A stretch of DNA of 64,000 nucleotides, taken from NCBI GenBank assembly GCA_020081605.1, contig JAHREC010000016.1, forward strand, positions 1,302,001-1,366,000. The letters are read 5' to 3'. Each line of letters begins with the position of its first letter. Positions within the stretch are counted from its first letter, which is position 1. The notes beneath the pieces were generated by a model. The model was not told where the DNA came from, made no database searches, and was given only the letters and a program-made list of their open reading frames with translations. Origin of the DNA: Albifimbria verrucaria. Its lineage: Eukaryota; Ascomycota; Sordariomycetes; Hypocreales; Stachybotryaceae. The translations under genes and the position numbers were made by a program. Shown here piece after piece: positions 1 through 12,009 of the stretch.

Positions 1-84
1 CAACAGAGGCTGTCGGTAGGCAGGCAAAGCAAAGCTCGAGAGAAAATGAATCGTAGCACCACACCTTCAGCAGTTAAAGTATGG

Positions 85-2180
85 CTATGATGAAACACTA
101 GTAGTATGGGTGCTTGTTTGCGGGAGTATATGGTCGTCTCCGTCGTGGTGCAGCGTAACACTGTTAAACTCGAGGAAAGGGTCGACAATTTCGTTTCCGG
201 GAGTAGCCAGGCCACTGTCTGGGGAACGCCCTTTACGTTCCGTGAGCCGCTAATGTCCACGCTCTGGCTCTCCTTCACGTTTCGGAAGTTGAGGGTGTCG
301 ATGCCTCGGCCAGCGTGGGGGACGATGGGGGCTTCATGTGTCGGATGAGAGCCCACTGCGTGGTTCGGAAGAAAGGATGAGCCTTGATATCTGAGGCACC
401 GGCTCAGGCACCCAGTCTTCGGTTCTCATCCTTGATGAGTAGCTTTCGGATCAGGGACTTGCACAGACTATTTAAATGATTAGCTCAACGTCTAGTGACG
501 CAAGGTTAAGTTGACCTACTTGGAGATCTGGGGAGCGCCCGCATGATCGGGAAAGGAACATCCTCGCGGAGAATGTTGGCGAAGGTGGCGTTGCGGTTCT
601 TGCCCTTGAAAGGCGTGGTGCCGTAAAGCATTTCGTAAATAAGGATTCCAAGGGTCCACCAGTCCACGGCGCTGGTGTGGCCGCTGCCCTTGATGACCTC
701 GGGGGCGATGTATTCTTCGGTGCCGACGAAAGAGTTGGTTCGGAAATCAGCTATGCACGAGCGGGTATCGATGGTCGGCAACGCGTCTGTCCTAGCACCG
801 TTCTTGCCGATAATCATTGTTGGCTTGCCTCCAGGACCCGACTGTTTTGACAGGTCGAAATCTGAAAGCATGATATGGCCGGACTGATGGAGTAGGATGT
901 CTGTATACCTGTGTTAACAGTGAAATTCTGTAGCAGCCTGGTCGGTTAATGCACATACTCTCTGGCTTCAAGTCTCGGTAGATGAAGCCCATCAAATGAA
1001 GATATTCCAAGGCCGCGGTAACCTCAGCGGCATAGAAGCGGGCATCGTCCTCGGGAATGCACTTGCCGGGTCGAGTCTGGAGGGCGCGGAAGAACTCTCC
1101 ACCGCTGCAGTATTCCATGCAGAGGTAGAGGTAGTCCTCGGACTGGAAGGAATGGTATAGAGTGACGATGAAGGGATGGTTGCTCGTGGCTAGAATCTCC
1201 TGCTCGGCGAGGGCTCGCTTGATCTTGTTGCGCTTGATCATCTCCTTCTTGCTCAAGACTGCAATGATTGAATTAGTAATCATCTCATATAGGACGTCAA
1301 TGGACGTGAAACATACCCTTCATGGCGTAGAGGCGACCGCTCTTCTTCTCCCTGACGAGGTAGACTTTACCGACGTCACCCTTTCCGATGAGTTTGATCT
1401 TGTCGAAACTCGATGGGCCGACCTCGACGTTTCGGACCTTAATGGAATTCGAACTGTAGGTCCTGCGGAAGGCCATGTTGTTGGGCGGCGCAAGGGCGCC
1501 GAGGGTGTCTTCGCTGGGGACGCCCAGAGTCTTGCTCTTGGTTATCTTGGGCTTCACAGGCTCAGTCTCAGCCAGGCCGATGGAGCCCGATTTGGGGTTC
1601 TCGGCGAGGGGTCCTTGCCGAGCTCGGCGGTGGCCGGGCGATCGCCGTCCTCGTCGGTCTTGAGGGCATCCTTGGCGAAGAGACCTTGGGCGTTGGGGCA
1701 CTAGCAACCCTCCTCAGTCTCCTGGCCAACTCCTCCTTGGTCTCGCTGGTGGCCTGCTCGGTAGGGGCGCCGTCCGGGCCGGACACGTGGAGGGTGGGTG
1801 TGTCCGGGGGCTCGGGGCACGGAGTCAGTGTTGTGATGACGCAGGCCGGGGCCCTGATGGGCGAAATAGGGGTTGGCGAAGGCGGTAGGGCTGAGGGCCT
1901 CGTCGAGCTGGTTGCCCTCGCTGGCGACGGTGTGAGCCCTTAGGCGACCGACGGTGTTGGAGAAGAACTTGGTATGGCGGGAAGGCTTGGGGCCGGGGAT
2001 GCTGGAGTCGCTGCCTTGGGGTGCGGTGGGCGACGAGGCCGAGGCGCCGGTCGCGGTGGAGGATGAATTGGAAGAGGCATTCTTGTCGGAGGAGTTGCTG
2101 GTGCTGTTGATGCGGAAGAAGCTCTTTATGCGATGGCTGACCTGGCCGCCAGAGCCGTTGGTGTTCTTAGAGGAAGGCAT
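85..2180 (-). CDS. nrc-2: AGC-family serine/threonine kinase, NRC-2 / flippase-kinase (Fpk1, Kin82) type
   Basis: Predicted protein kinase of the NRC-2/Kin82/Fpk1 group, which in fungi phosphorylates lipid flippases and controls hyphal growth and conidiation (family knowledge). The Ser/Ala-rich N-terminus starts MPSSKN at 2180. The catalytic domain shows the glycine loop ([13 protein letters not shown]), catalytic YRDLKPE, an SDFDLSK activation segment with the long insert typical of this group, and [16 protein letters not shown]. Four exons fit: 2180-1317, 1258-959, 900-520 and 467-85, with donors GTATGT, GTATGT and GTAGGT. The reading frame is broken near 1806-1817, 1695, 1608, 549, 327 and 221, each repaired by one extra base in a G run on the + strand (C on the coding strand). 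An in-frame TGA at 404-406 falls where relatives have arginine (LGA-R-AGASDIK). Family call is firm; whether the TGA is real is open. Confidence 0.92.
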
Positions 2181-2436
2181 GGTGAGTACGAGGGTGAATC
2201 GGTCATATGCTCGGTGCCATGTTCGTCGCTGTGCGAAGGGCGGATGCGGGCTGTGGGCGATTGGAAGAATAAGGGGAAAGGGAGGCTGCGCGGGATATCG
2301 AACGGTCGATGGGTTGTTGGCGGAGACAAGAAGGGTGAAGGAGGGCGGGAAGAGTAGAGTGAGCGAGCGAGCGGTGCCAATAGTCTAGCGCAGTACGTAC
2401 CAATGGACCATGGGCATGGGGAAAGCCGAGATAGGT

Positions 2437-2455
2437 AGAGAGAGAGAGAGAGAGA
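2437..2455. repeat. (GA)n dinucleotide tract
   Basis: About nine consecutive AG units, directly visible, in the promoter side of the NRC-2 kinase gene. Confidence 0.88.
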
Positions 2456-3405
2456 CCTGGGTGCCTGAGGCAGGGGGCGACAAGTAAGGTGAGGCTATGG
2501 CGTTTGGTGCAGCGAGGTGGTTAAACTACAGCGCTACCGCATCCAGGTACCTGCTAACTTGCTGTACATGCCGGCTGTGCTGGTGCTGCGCTGTGCTGCG
2601 CGTACAGGACAGTACTCCAGCGAGCAAGTTGCTGCTACAAGCCGCACGCCAGGCTCGCCCGATGTGGGCAGAGTAGCAGGTACCCGAAGCTACGGAACGG
2701 CGCCTCCTTGGCCTTGTCCGCCTCCTGTTTCTCCCTTCCACTTGGGCGTGGCGTAGCGCATGGAGCATAGCGCAAACGTAGCGCAGGCCTAGCGCCGTGG
2801 GTGGCCCGGGCAAGTAGCTTAGCATGGCTCTGCCCCGTGGGAAGGGCCCGTTCGCTGCTAAAAACCATCCGTTTTAAACACCATGGCTGTCGTTTTTAGC
2901 ATCTATACCAAGCTTTTTTTTTCCCTCGCTGCTTAATAAAAATAAAATAAATAAATAAAAGGGACGCGAACAGCAAATGCCTTCAGCCACAGCGCTCCCG
3001 ACTGATCGCCCATCCCACCCCCTCTGGCCATACGACATTACCGTTCCGCTCCGCACGTCTCTGTCATGCAGTCCATGTGGGGACATGGAGCTGCCCATGG
3101 AGGTTACGTCAAGCTCCGATATGTCATGGATCGTATCGTGCTTGTTCCTGGTTTCCCGTGTTGTAACGCTTGTTTTGGCAAAATGTCGCTTCGTCTCAAC
3201 CAAACTGCCTGCTTACAAATGCTGGTACAGGGGCAGTGCAGCTATCGTATGTCTCTCTCTCGCCTGCCCGGCTTACCCGCAGCGTCTCACCAGAAGGATT
3301 ATATGTCATCCACCAGGAATAACGAGCCAAAATGCTGGATACGACATTTCAATCAACGTCAGTTAAGACAGGATCCGAATGTGTCGCTTCCGTCCCGCGC
3401 GTGAA

Positions 3406-3440
3406 AATAATAATAAGAATAATAAGAATAATAAGAATAA
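3406..3440. repeat. AAT/AAG trinucleotide-type microsatellite
   Basis: Repeated AATAATAAG-like units over about 35 bases in the intergenic region upstream of 3517. Confidence 0.85.
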
Positions 3441-3516
3441 CTATAGGTATATCCGAGCCGTGATAACCCCGTGCCACCAACCCACCCTTACGCCGTTTAT
3501 AAGCAACATGACAATA

Positions 3517-4633
3517 TCAACGCCCTGCTGCTTGCTTCACATCCGCGTCCTCTCCGCTCGTCGACCCCTCGTCCGGGAGGTTCTGATCCCTCCGTAGCAG
3601 CAGCTCCTTCAGCTTGCGCCGGTTGTTCTTCCATGTAGCATGATCCTCCAGCTCCTGATCGCGCACCCACGGCGTCACCTGCCTCCCGTTTGCGTCTTTC
3701 AGAAAGTCCGGCACCGAATTCGCATCCTTCTTGGCGTAGCTGCTTGGGTCGAGGCTGTTCCTGGGCCCGTCGCCGACGTACCAGCTCAGGGGCACCAGGT
3801 GCGCCTTTTCCACGTGTTCGTCAAAGTCCCTCGCCTCCACGAACCGATGTGACTGCTCCTGGCCGCCGCATCGTCCCCAACGGCAGCGGCCTTCGCTACG
3901 CCGTCCATGGACAGCATGTACGTGCCGTCGCAACGTATCTAGGTTATGCAGTTCTGCTTTGCAACCTTCCCATTCGCACAGGTACGCGATCAGCGGGGCT
4001 CAGCTTGCGGTATACGTCTCGAGGTGGCGTGGATGACACCTTGGGCGGTCGTCCTCGACGCCGTTTTCCTTCCCCAGAGTGGTGAGCTTGCGGCTGCGGC
4101 TGCGGCTGGGGTTGCGGGCGTGGCCGCGCTGTCCGCGCCGTCCTCGACGCTGCCACCGTCGCAGAATCGCCTCTGCGCGCGCTGGTAGAAGGGCTGTTTC
4201 CGCGCATAGTCGCGTAGCTCATACCAGGTCTCCAGCCTTTTGGTCTTCCTCGGCCACCTCCAGATGACTGCACCGTAGGCCCTGTAGTTGGGTTCACCGG
4301 CTGAGAGGCGGCCAGCGCGTTCGGCGCGTTGAACCCTGGTAGATCAGAATTCACCGGGTTCGGCGCGATCTCGTCGCGTATCTGCAGATGCCCGTGGTCC
4401 TCGTGTTTCGGCGAGGCGGCCAGCATGACAGCAATGCGCTGCTTGCTCGGCGACTCTACCGCGACGGGAGGTTGGCTCTCATGCGGCTCGTGCACAGCGG
4501 GTGCTGTGGATGAGAATGCAGGCCATGACAGCGGGTCATAGTCGGAGCCTTCCATCGGTGCCGGTGTGTGGGTTTGCATAGGTTTGGCATTAGGAAAACC
4601 AGACGGTGGTTGTGAGCTCCCATCTTGGCTCAT
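3517..4633 (-). CDS. AT-hook and C2H2 zinc-finger protein
   Basis: Putative nuclear DNA-binding protein. The N-terminal part (start MSQDGSS at 4633) is Pro/Ser-rich and disordered. It has two AT-hook-like motifs, GGGRGRPKGW and KRRRGRPPKV, separated by a (PQ)n tract encoded near 4085-4115. One base missing from the G run at 3995-3998 breaks the frame; the next frame carries two C2H2 units, CEWEGCKAELHNLDTLRRHV-HAVH and CRWGRC...FDEHVEKAH, then a basic tail ending at 3517. The finger frame follows exactly where the first frame fails, so I treat it as one gene of about 370 aa. The target is unknown. It is divergent from the dehydrogenase gene at 5421, across about 790 bp. Confidence 0.72.
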
Positions 4634-5420
4634 GTTGCCCGAGGCCGAAACAGTCAGCCCAGCTCAGCTCAGTATGAGCCTCTGTTTGACATGCTAATCG
4701 TAGTGCACACACATTAGCCTCCCAGTCGCAACAAGCTCGCGTGGCTTCAAACTCCGTAGCAGCGTGGTGGCCTGTTATTGTTATGTTGATATCTTGGTCA
4801 AGATTCCTATTGGCAGCCTCTAAAATCGAATTGAAGATTGTCGGGCCGATCCGGCACACCAGGCACATACATCTTCACCATTGTCTGCGTTGATAGTCTA
4901 TAACATGCCCATCAACGCTAGGCATTTGATCGGAAACCGAGAAAATAAATTTAGCTCAAGTTGTACCTAATCTTCGTATTTTAAGTTGAACTCTCCAAGT
5001 CGCGTATATTCCCAAAAATACCAAAAATATACTGCACGTATCAACAAGCAGTCACCCCGGCTGGTCCTTAACAGAAGAACATCATCGTCTTCTAAGAACA
5101 TGAAAATGTCACCTCACATGGCAAGCACATACATAATTCCAGCAATATATCATTCGGCGCCATCTAGCTTGCTCCATCATCCATCTCAATGGTATCATCG
5201 ATTGCGTCTTGGTCGCAATTGGCCGTCCCCGCATTATCCGCGGCTTTGCTTTATAAGCTGCACATAAGAGCCCATCACTAATCATCTATTCACTTAATTA
5301 AGCCGATCATATCTATACAAAAACCTATCTATATAAATAATAGTATAAGTCGAGGATAGTCTCTCTCTCAGAAACCCATTTTACTATACTCATATACATT
5401 TTCTGTCCTCAGCATACGCC

Positions 5421-6287
5421 ATGTCCAGCCCCTTCTACGCTGTCGTCTCCGGCGTCGGTTCCGGGACCGGCCGCGCCGCCGCCCTGCGCTTCGCAAAAGC
5501 TATCCGGTCGTCCTCCTCGCCCGGTCCGCAGCCTCCTACAGTTCCATTGTGGACGAGATCAATGCCTCCGGTGGTAAGGCCTTCGGCTTCGAGGCTGATG
5601 CTGCCAACCCCAAGGCAGTCGACGCCGCTTTTGATCAGATCGCCAAGGAGCTCCCGGACTCGAAAGTTGCTGCTGCTGTTTACAACGCCGGCGCTGGCTT
5701 CGCTGTGAAGTCGTTCCTCGATCTCAAGGTGGAGGATCTGGAGCTTAGTCTCGATACTGCTGCGTACGTTGGCCCCATTACCACAACATTTTTGTAATCC
5801 TTACTAACATATCTATAGAAAGGGTCTCTTCCTCTTTGCCCAGAAAACACTCCCTTCACTCCTCTCCGCCGTTCCATCAGCTCCTCACCCACCTACTCTT
5901 ATTGTCACCGGTGCCACTGCCTCCATTCGTGGCAGCGCCCGCTTCGGTACATTCGCTGCCGGCAAGTTTGCCCAGCGTGCCCTGACCCAGTCTCTTGCCC
6001 GCGAGTTTGGCCCCAGGAGTTCACGTCGCCCTCGCCATCATTGATGGTGTAATTGATATCCCTCGTACTAAGGAGTGGGTTGCCAACAACGGTGTTGATG
6101 ACGGAAAGATCAGCGCGGACGCAGTAAGTTGCCCATCTGAATTCCGTATCGCCCTCGTTTCGTACAGTATAGACATTAACCACCTCCCGCTGTTTAGATT
6201 GCAGAGAGCTACTGGCATCTGCATACCCAACCGAGGTCGGCTTTCACGCAGGAATTGGATATTCGACCTTTCGTCGAGAAATTCTAA
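5421..6287 (+). CDS. short-chain dehydrogenase/reductase (SDR)
   Basis: NAD(P)-dependent oxidoreductase with a Rossmann fold; substrate unknown. Start MSSPFYAVVSGVGSGTGRAA gives the dinucleotide-binding glycine motif. Further on are an NAG-like segment (VYNAGAG), the strand TLIVTGATAS, and a region with lysine (AAGKFAQRALTQSLAREF) where canonical SDRs have YxxxK; here the tyrosine appears to be replaced (GTFAAGKFA), an atypical active site shared by some fungal SDRs. Two introns fit: GTACGT...TATAG in the middle (about 5765-5819) and GTAAGT...TTTAG (about 6124-6198). It ends with EKF and TAA at 6285-6287. Frames break near 5497 (one base) and at 6011-6014 (C run). Length about 240 aa is normal for the family. 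Confidence 0.85.
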
Positions 6288-6603
6288 GCCCATTCGCGTG
6301 GTTTCATCCTTCCATTCCAACAGTCCTAACAAGCCAGAAGGCTACAGCTGAAAGAAATGAGATGAAGGAACTGATCAACATGTTTCATGATTACTGCTTT
6401 CTAGGAGGCTGTTGAAACATGTCGTCACCAGAAGGGATTTGTGATGATAATCTGTGTTTTTATGACTATTACTGAAGCTACGAAATTAAGATATTCCCAT
6501 TGCCCCAAAAAGCTAACTCCGTTGACCTCGTGTCATCGTCAATTTGTATTCGTATCCGTCATTCAAATACCCTTTTGTTACCAAGTTCTTCTCAAACATT
6601 AAT

Positions 6604-9600
6604 CTAAACCTCCGTCTCAACGTCAGGCTTTCGACCGTCGAGAGCTCCGAGCTTCTTGACCTTTCGGAAGGCAAACTTGGCTTCATTCTTGGCAAATTGC
6701 GCATTGCGCAATGGACGCCACTGCATTAGACCTCTATGCTTGCGATGAAGATCGCGACTACGGCCCTTGTAATCTTTGTATGCCTTAATAGGGTTCTTAG
6801 TACTGCCGCTGCTAGTTGTCTGTCTTGATGCGTCGGTCACGTCTGTGAAATGGCTGTCCCCAGATGGGCGGCCAATCTCACTGCCATCGGATGGGTTCGA
6901 TGGATCAGTGTCTGCATCCTGGATTCCGAGGTCCTCGGAATCATCGTCGTGTTCGTCAAACTCATCATACTCTTCACTTTCCTGGCCGTCGCCTGACTTT
7001 TGAGCAGTTAAAGCCTTAGGATCGTCACCGAATGCGGTGCTCCAATCAGTGCCGTCCTTGGCTACCCATTTCTCCTTGTCCTTTTCGTCACCCTGCTCAA
7101 GTACATCCCGACCCTTGGTCAAGGACTGTTCGTGCAATTTCTGCACCGTGGGAGGGACTTCAGCGACAACTTCTTGCTGACGCACACCTTCCGCATAGCA
7201 AGTCTCCCACGTTTCAATTGTCTCGCGGGAGTCGTTGTCACTTACGAACTTGAGGTGGTCCATGTCAGTGCCGGCTGAGAAGCGTGCCCTGAACCGGACA
7301 CGGCCAATCTCCTCGACATGCAGATCTGGTTTCTCTTTATAGTTGGAAGCAGTAACGTAGTTCTGTGAGAGGCGCACGCTGTTGTCGCACTTCCAGATGG
7401 GAATATCAAACTCCTTCTCTTCACCATCAACAAGCTCCAGGAGCCACAGGGTGGCATATGCATCGGCATTTCGCTTTCCGCTAGGATAGAACTCCATAAA
7501 GATTGGCGATGAGTAACGGTGACGCACAGGCAGTCGAATCTTCTCATGCTTGTTTGTGCCGCTAATATCGAATTTCATACCTTCTCCCTCTTTGCTTGAG
7601 GCTTCGCGCTTCAAAGTCGCTGACGATCCACCAGTTCGGAATCTAATCTTGGCATGGTTCGCTGGCGCATAACCAGAGGTAGTAATTGCATCAGATGTGA
7701 ACTCAAAGTACCAATGTCCCAGCCAAGTTGAGGTGGTGGGAGTCTGAGCTCAACAGATCGGAACAAGAGGAAATGCGGATTCGGCCGAAGCCGATGCCGC
7801 CATCGAGAGGGTACCAACGAGTGGACTCGCTAGCGGTCTGGAGGATGTCGGACAGCTTCAACGGCACAACACCAATGAGGGATCATGCTGTCGGTTGCGC
7901 GAGTCACGAACTCCAATCGTGACAATGCATGATCGCCAGTCTCGCACAAATCTCTCGGTACCAGCGTTGAAGATGGGCTGAGACGAGACCACCTTGGTAC
8001 GGGTCTTGTAAATTAAGTCATCGTTGAGCAGAATAGTGCAGTAAGAGCTTGGCAGCTTGCTACCCTGCTCCTCCTTGACATCGCCAGCCTCTGGTCGTGC
8101 TGGCTCGTACTCTCTACCCTTACGCTTGCCGTTGGAGCCCTTGATGTTGGCCAGCTCAAGGCCAACAATCTGGTGGACGACAATGCTTAGAATTCCAGAC
8201 GGCCAAAGCGGGTCAGGAGGCGTGTGGACGACGGCATCTTCCTCCTTGGATTCGATGGCTCCCTTGTCCTCCTGCAACTCGGGCTTGTCACGAAGCGCCT
8301 TAGGGAGGTGGAGATCCTGACCGTCTGTTCGCAAAGCCTCACGGAACTTCGTCTTAGCAAAGAAGCCGACCTCCCAATGCAACTCTCCGGGCATGGTGCT
8401 CTCAGCCTTGACACCACGCAGCTTGGAAACTTGAGGGAACATCTTTCCTGGGTGCTGGATGAGCTTCTGGATACTAAGCTCGACCTTGCCCACAACATCA
8501 TCGGCTGAAGAGCGGTCACTGTCCCAGAGCTCCATTGACAGTTGTTCATCAGCCTTGATCAGATCGCTCGTGACAAGCAAACCGCAGGACTCCTCGAAAA
8601 TGGGGTTTAGATCGTCTTGAATGACACGAGTGCAGTACTGAGGCTTTGAGAACTTGCTCCAGGCAACAGTGATGTATGGATCAGAGCCACCGCCCTTGCT
8701 GCCACGCCTGTCTTGCTTGCTGAGGTTTGTGGCCTTGTGGATTCGAATATACAGGACACCCAGGGCAAGTGTTTCCTTCTTAATATCATCACCTTGAAGC
8801 ATCTTGCGAATATCCAGGGTCATGCTCTTTGGTGCTACGTACATGGATGCAGCAGCGCCGATGGCCCAGTTGACGAAGTTAGAAATGAGAGGAAGGTTCA
8901 AGATGTTGACACCCTTCTCAATCATTGGTGTACACCCAGCCTGGACCTTTGGTACACCCATGAGTGTAAAGGTAACGGTGCTCAGGAATGGGGGTTCGGG
9001 GGTGAGCTGGAGACGAATTCGGGCAGTAGCAACAAGTCCCTGAAGTTCCACCCAGATTGGCAGGGAACTCCAAAGAGACCCTTGATTCCAAGATAGAAAA
9101 CGAGCTGCATGCCCATGTTCTTAGCCTTGGAAGCAATATCCTGGCCTGAGGGCTTGGCATGGTAGGCAACAGAAACCTCCATGTTGTAGTAGGAGCCAGC
9201 CTGCTCCTGAGCAGCGAGCTCGTTGGGATCCATGTTTGTCTCATTCTGCTTGTGGAGCTCATCTTTGATATCTTGAACATGAGAATCGGGTAAAGCTCTC
9301 ATGTTGAGAATACGAATGGGGTTGCTGCCCTGAGAAATATCGGCAACGCGCACATTCTCAATGATTCCAGGAACAGATGCTGCCATGACATCTTCAAGCC
9401 TAAATACTTGTTAGTAGCTTGTGGAGAAGGGGAGGAGACGGAGAAACCATACGTATCAGCGACACCAGCAAACATCTCTGGGTTGATCAAGCCCCAGACA
9501 ATACCCAATGCGGTGTTCATCCACTCAACGGATTCGGGGATCAGGTTCGCGGTAGCAGTCTCACCACGCTGCTGTTCGCTCGCCCATTCTTGGTCACGCC

Positions 9601-10318
9601 CACGACGGATCAAGTCCTTGATCCACAGAAAGACGCCGGAGGAGACACAGATAGCAAGGGGATGAGGCCAATGAGCTTACCCCAAACATGCGTCCGAAGA
9701 AAATGATGGCAAAGAATATACCAGCAGCAAGGACGTTTCCTCGGAGCTCTAGAGCCTCAAACATGGGTTCATAGCTAACAGAAGGTGTCTTGTAAAACAG
9801 AATGGATGTCTTTTCGCTTCTAATGGGCACGTCGGAAGTGGAACCTTCCTGGACAGGGTCAGGGGCGCAGTAATGTCTTGGGCGCGGCGGTACTCCTCGC
9901 CAGACTGCTCGTGGGAGACCTTGACAGTTGTGGGCCGTCCCAGGTTTTCATTGGGAACTGAAAGCTGTTTTCCGAGTTAGATGGGAGGTTTAGAGACGAT
10001 GATGCGATAGCAGAGATCTCATACCTGAGGGTCTTCGACAGCTTTCTTATAATCCAAGTCGGCATCGCGGATCTCAACGTCCTTACCAGTGACGGGATCG
10101 CGAACCGTGCGAGTGTCTTTCCTCTTGACGGGTTTGGCATTCTTGTGATCCTGGGCCTCGCCCGCCTGGTTGTTGCGCTTCAGCTCTTCATCAATGGCGG
10201 CATCGCGGTCTCGCTTTTGTGCGTCGAGCTGCTCGACAAACTGTTGAATGTTGGGAACGCGGTTCCGGCCGCTGTAGTGTTGCCGGCCCGAGGGCGCGAC
10301 GTGCTCGTTAATGTTCAT
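6604..10318 (-). CDS. SMP/C2-domain membrane-contact protein (tricalbin-like, Mug190 type)
   Basis: Probable ER-plasma-membrane tether and lipid-transfer protein, related to tricalbins and fission-yeast Mug190. From the start MNINEHVAPSG (10318) come a charged N-terminus, a hydrophobic hairpin near 9680-9790 (LAAGIFFAIIFFGRMFG and following), then an SMP-like lipid-binding domain (about 9590-8830). Two or more C2 domains follow (LYIRIHKATNLSK...SDPYITVAWS, about 8400-8780; LSIVVHQIVGLELANIKG, about 7900-8200), then a long C-terminal part with an acidic stretch and a basic end at 6604. Introns fit near 10024-9966 and 9465-9400. The frame breaks at least at 9953, 9870, 9674, 9063, 7879, 7769 and 7706, each repaired by one base in a short run. 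Mug190 is favoured over tricalbin because of the long basic C-terminus. Confidence 0.85.
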
Positions 10319-11323
10319 ACTGGTGTGCTTCTGTGGGGAGGTTGGCGACGGCGTGAAGTTGCGTGGGGAAAACCTGGGGATGTCCAGAGTCCGAGAACAT
10401 GTGTCAGAGAGCAGGAAGCTCACTACAGTCTCAAAGGACAAGGAGACACTGGGTTTCAAGGGTTGGAAGAGAAGAGGAAGAAGTGCGAAGAAGGAAAGGA
10501 AAGGAGGAAAAGATGATAAGTGTAGGCAGTGCCCGATCAGGTCAGAAATATGACGAGGTTGGCTCGAGGTTGATTGGGCAGGCAGCCCTGTTCTTGCTTG
10601 CTCTTGCCCATGAGCTGGACTTGGAGCTCGCACACAAAGAGAGGGAGCTCAGAGGTAACTCGATGACGTAGCTCCGCTAAACAAGCAAACCGCTGGTGGG
10701 GCCGGAAGCGCTAAGCGATTAGCGAGGTTGCTTATTTTGCTGTAGCGCTATTCACTGTAGCGGGGTTGTGTCTTTGCCTTGTCCAGTTCTGCCCAGTCTT
10801 TTTGCTTGTCTCGTCTCTAGTGCAGTGCAGCTGAGGAACAACGTCGTCACTGCCTGCATCAGATCTGCTGCTTCAGCCAACGCCAATGCGATACCTGGTC
10901 CTTGGCTGTGGGAGAGACAACAGTCAATCCCCCACCGTGGCACATCGTTTCAGAATCACGCTCTTCATTGGCTGCTAGTTTGACATTTACATCGTATGCC
11001 TGCCACGGAAATAACCTCCGTCCACCTACGCCAAGTGCTGTATCCGTCTAACCGGGTTTGTATTGCGTAGATGGCTGGTCCTGGAAATGCAAGTCCAACT
11101 ATGTTGTGTGCATCCACGCGTTCCCGGCGGAGATCAGAAGCACCTTGCCTTGCTTTGCCTTACGTTAGCATGTGGCCTTAATCCCATCGTCGATGCAACA
11201 AGATCGGTGACCCCCATACCCATCTCCTAGCACTGCCTCGGCATCCTGCCTCGTAGGTCTTTCTTTATCCTATTCCTGGCGCATATCCTATTCCATCTGT
11301 ACTTCCCCATCCCCTCCTTGTCT
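10319..11323. other. intergenic region upstream of the Mug190-like gene
   Basis: About 1 kb with no supported gene. It holds the promoter and 5' leader of the Mug190-like gene on the minus strand and the 3' flank of the GFA-domain gene. The leader next to 10318 is pyrimidine-rich on the coding strand. An upstream in-frame extension to 10633 is open but lacks protein-like composition, so the start at 10318 was kept. Confidence 0.5.
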
Positions 11324-12009
11324 TTACTGGTCTGATTTCAGGGCGTGTTCCGAACCTGAAAGGTCCTTTGCGGGACCAACCCTGTTGACACCATCCAGCT
11401 TCTTATACGTAAGCGTATCCAAATCAATGTTATTGATAGTCCGTGCCTAGCAAGCAATGTCAGCCAACCCGCAATCATTCTTTTTCCTCTCCCTTTACAG
11501 ATCCCCACGGCAATTGGACTACCTACGCTGATACCGTAACATGGAGGCTTCTCCTCCCGGAAGTCAATACCGATGCTGGCGCCGCATGTGGGGCAAAATA
11601 GCTGATCCTTGGTCTTGGTGTTGAACTGCAACAAGCAACGTCAATTGGTCACTGCCGCCAGCATATCAACCAAACCAACTCATACCTGGTAGATGGCGCA
11701 GGCCTCTTTGGAGTTGTTGTGCCAAGTCACGTCCTCATAGCTTGGGTCTGTTGGCGAGTTAGAGAGATAAAGAGTTCGGTTTTCATGTGAGGTTCACCAC
11801 CACCACCATCACCACCTTCACCCCAAGTCACGCTTGAACAGAGACGTACAAACCAGCAAATACCCAGCCCGTCGGCAGATAGAGCAGTTGCATGAAAGGA
11901 CCTTGTGTCCCTCCTCCAATGGCGGAGACAGCTTGAACGAGAAGCTGATCTTGCCGCAATGGCACCCCGCGTCGTACACCTTGGATGGCTTTTCTTCTTC
12001 AGTGCTCAT
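11324..12009 (-). CDS. GFA / CENP-V domain protein (zinc-binding, glutathione-dependent formaldehyde-activating-like)
   Basis: Small zinc protein of the GFA superfamily; many fungi have numerous paralogues of unknown substrate. The start MSTEEEKPSKVYDAGCHCGK at 12009 is chosen over the upstream ATG because the family begins just before the CHCG motif. Zinc ligands are visible in order: GCHCGK, CNCSICRRAGY, then LFCPTCGASIG. At least three introns are needed: one after GYLLV (about 11855-11750), one after the segment DPSYEDVTWHNNSKEACAIY (about 11690-11635), and one between YGIS and ARTINNIDLD (about 11533-11450). It ends ALKSDQ with TAA at 11324-11326. Total about 140 aa, the usual size. Confidence 0.85.

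Larger units (their letters stand above)
2181..3516. other. intergenic region between the NRC-2 kinase and the AT-hook/C2H2 gene
   Basis: No supported gene. It should hold the 5' leader and promoter of the kinase and the 3' end of the AT-hook/C2H2 gene. A (GA)n tract lies at about 2437-2455, an A-rich AAAT/AAATA tract at about 2935-2960, and an AAT/AAG-rich tract at about 3406-3440. Short open frames on both strands have no recognisable domain. Confidence 0.6.
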
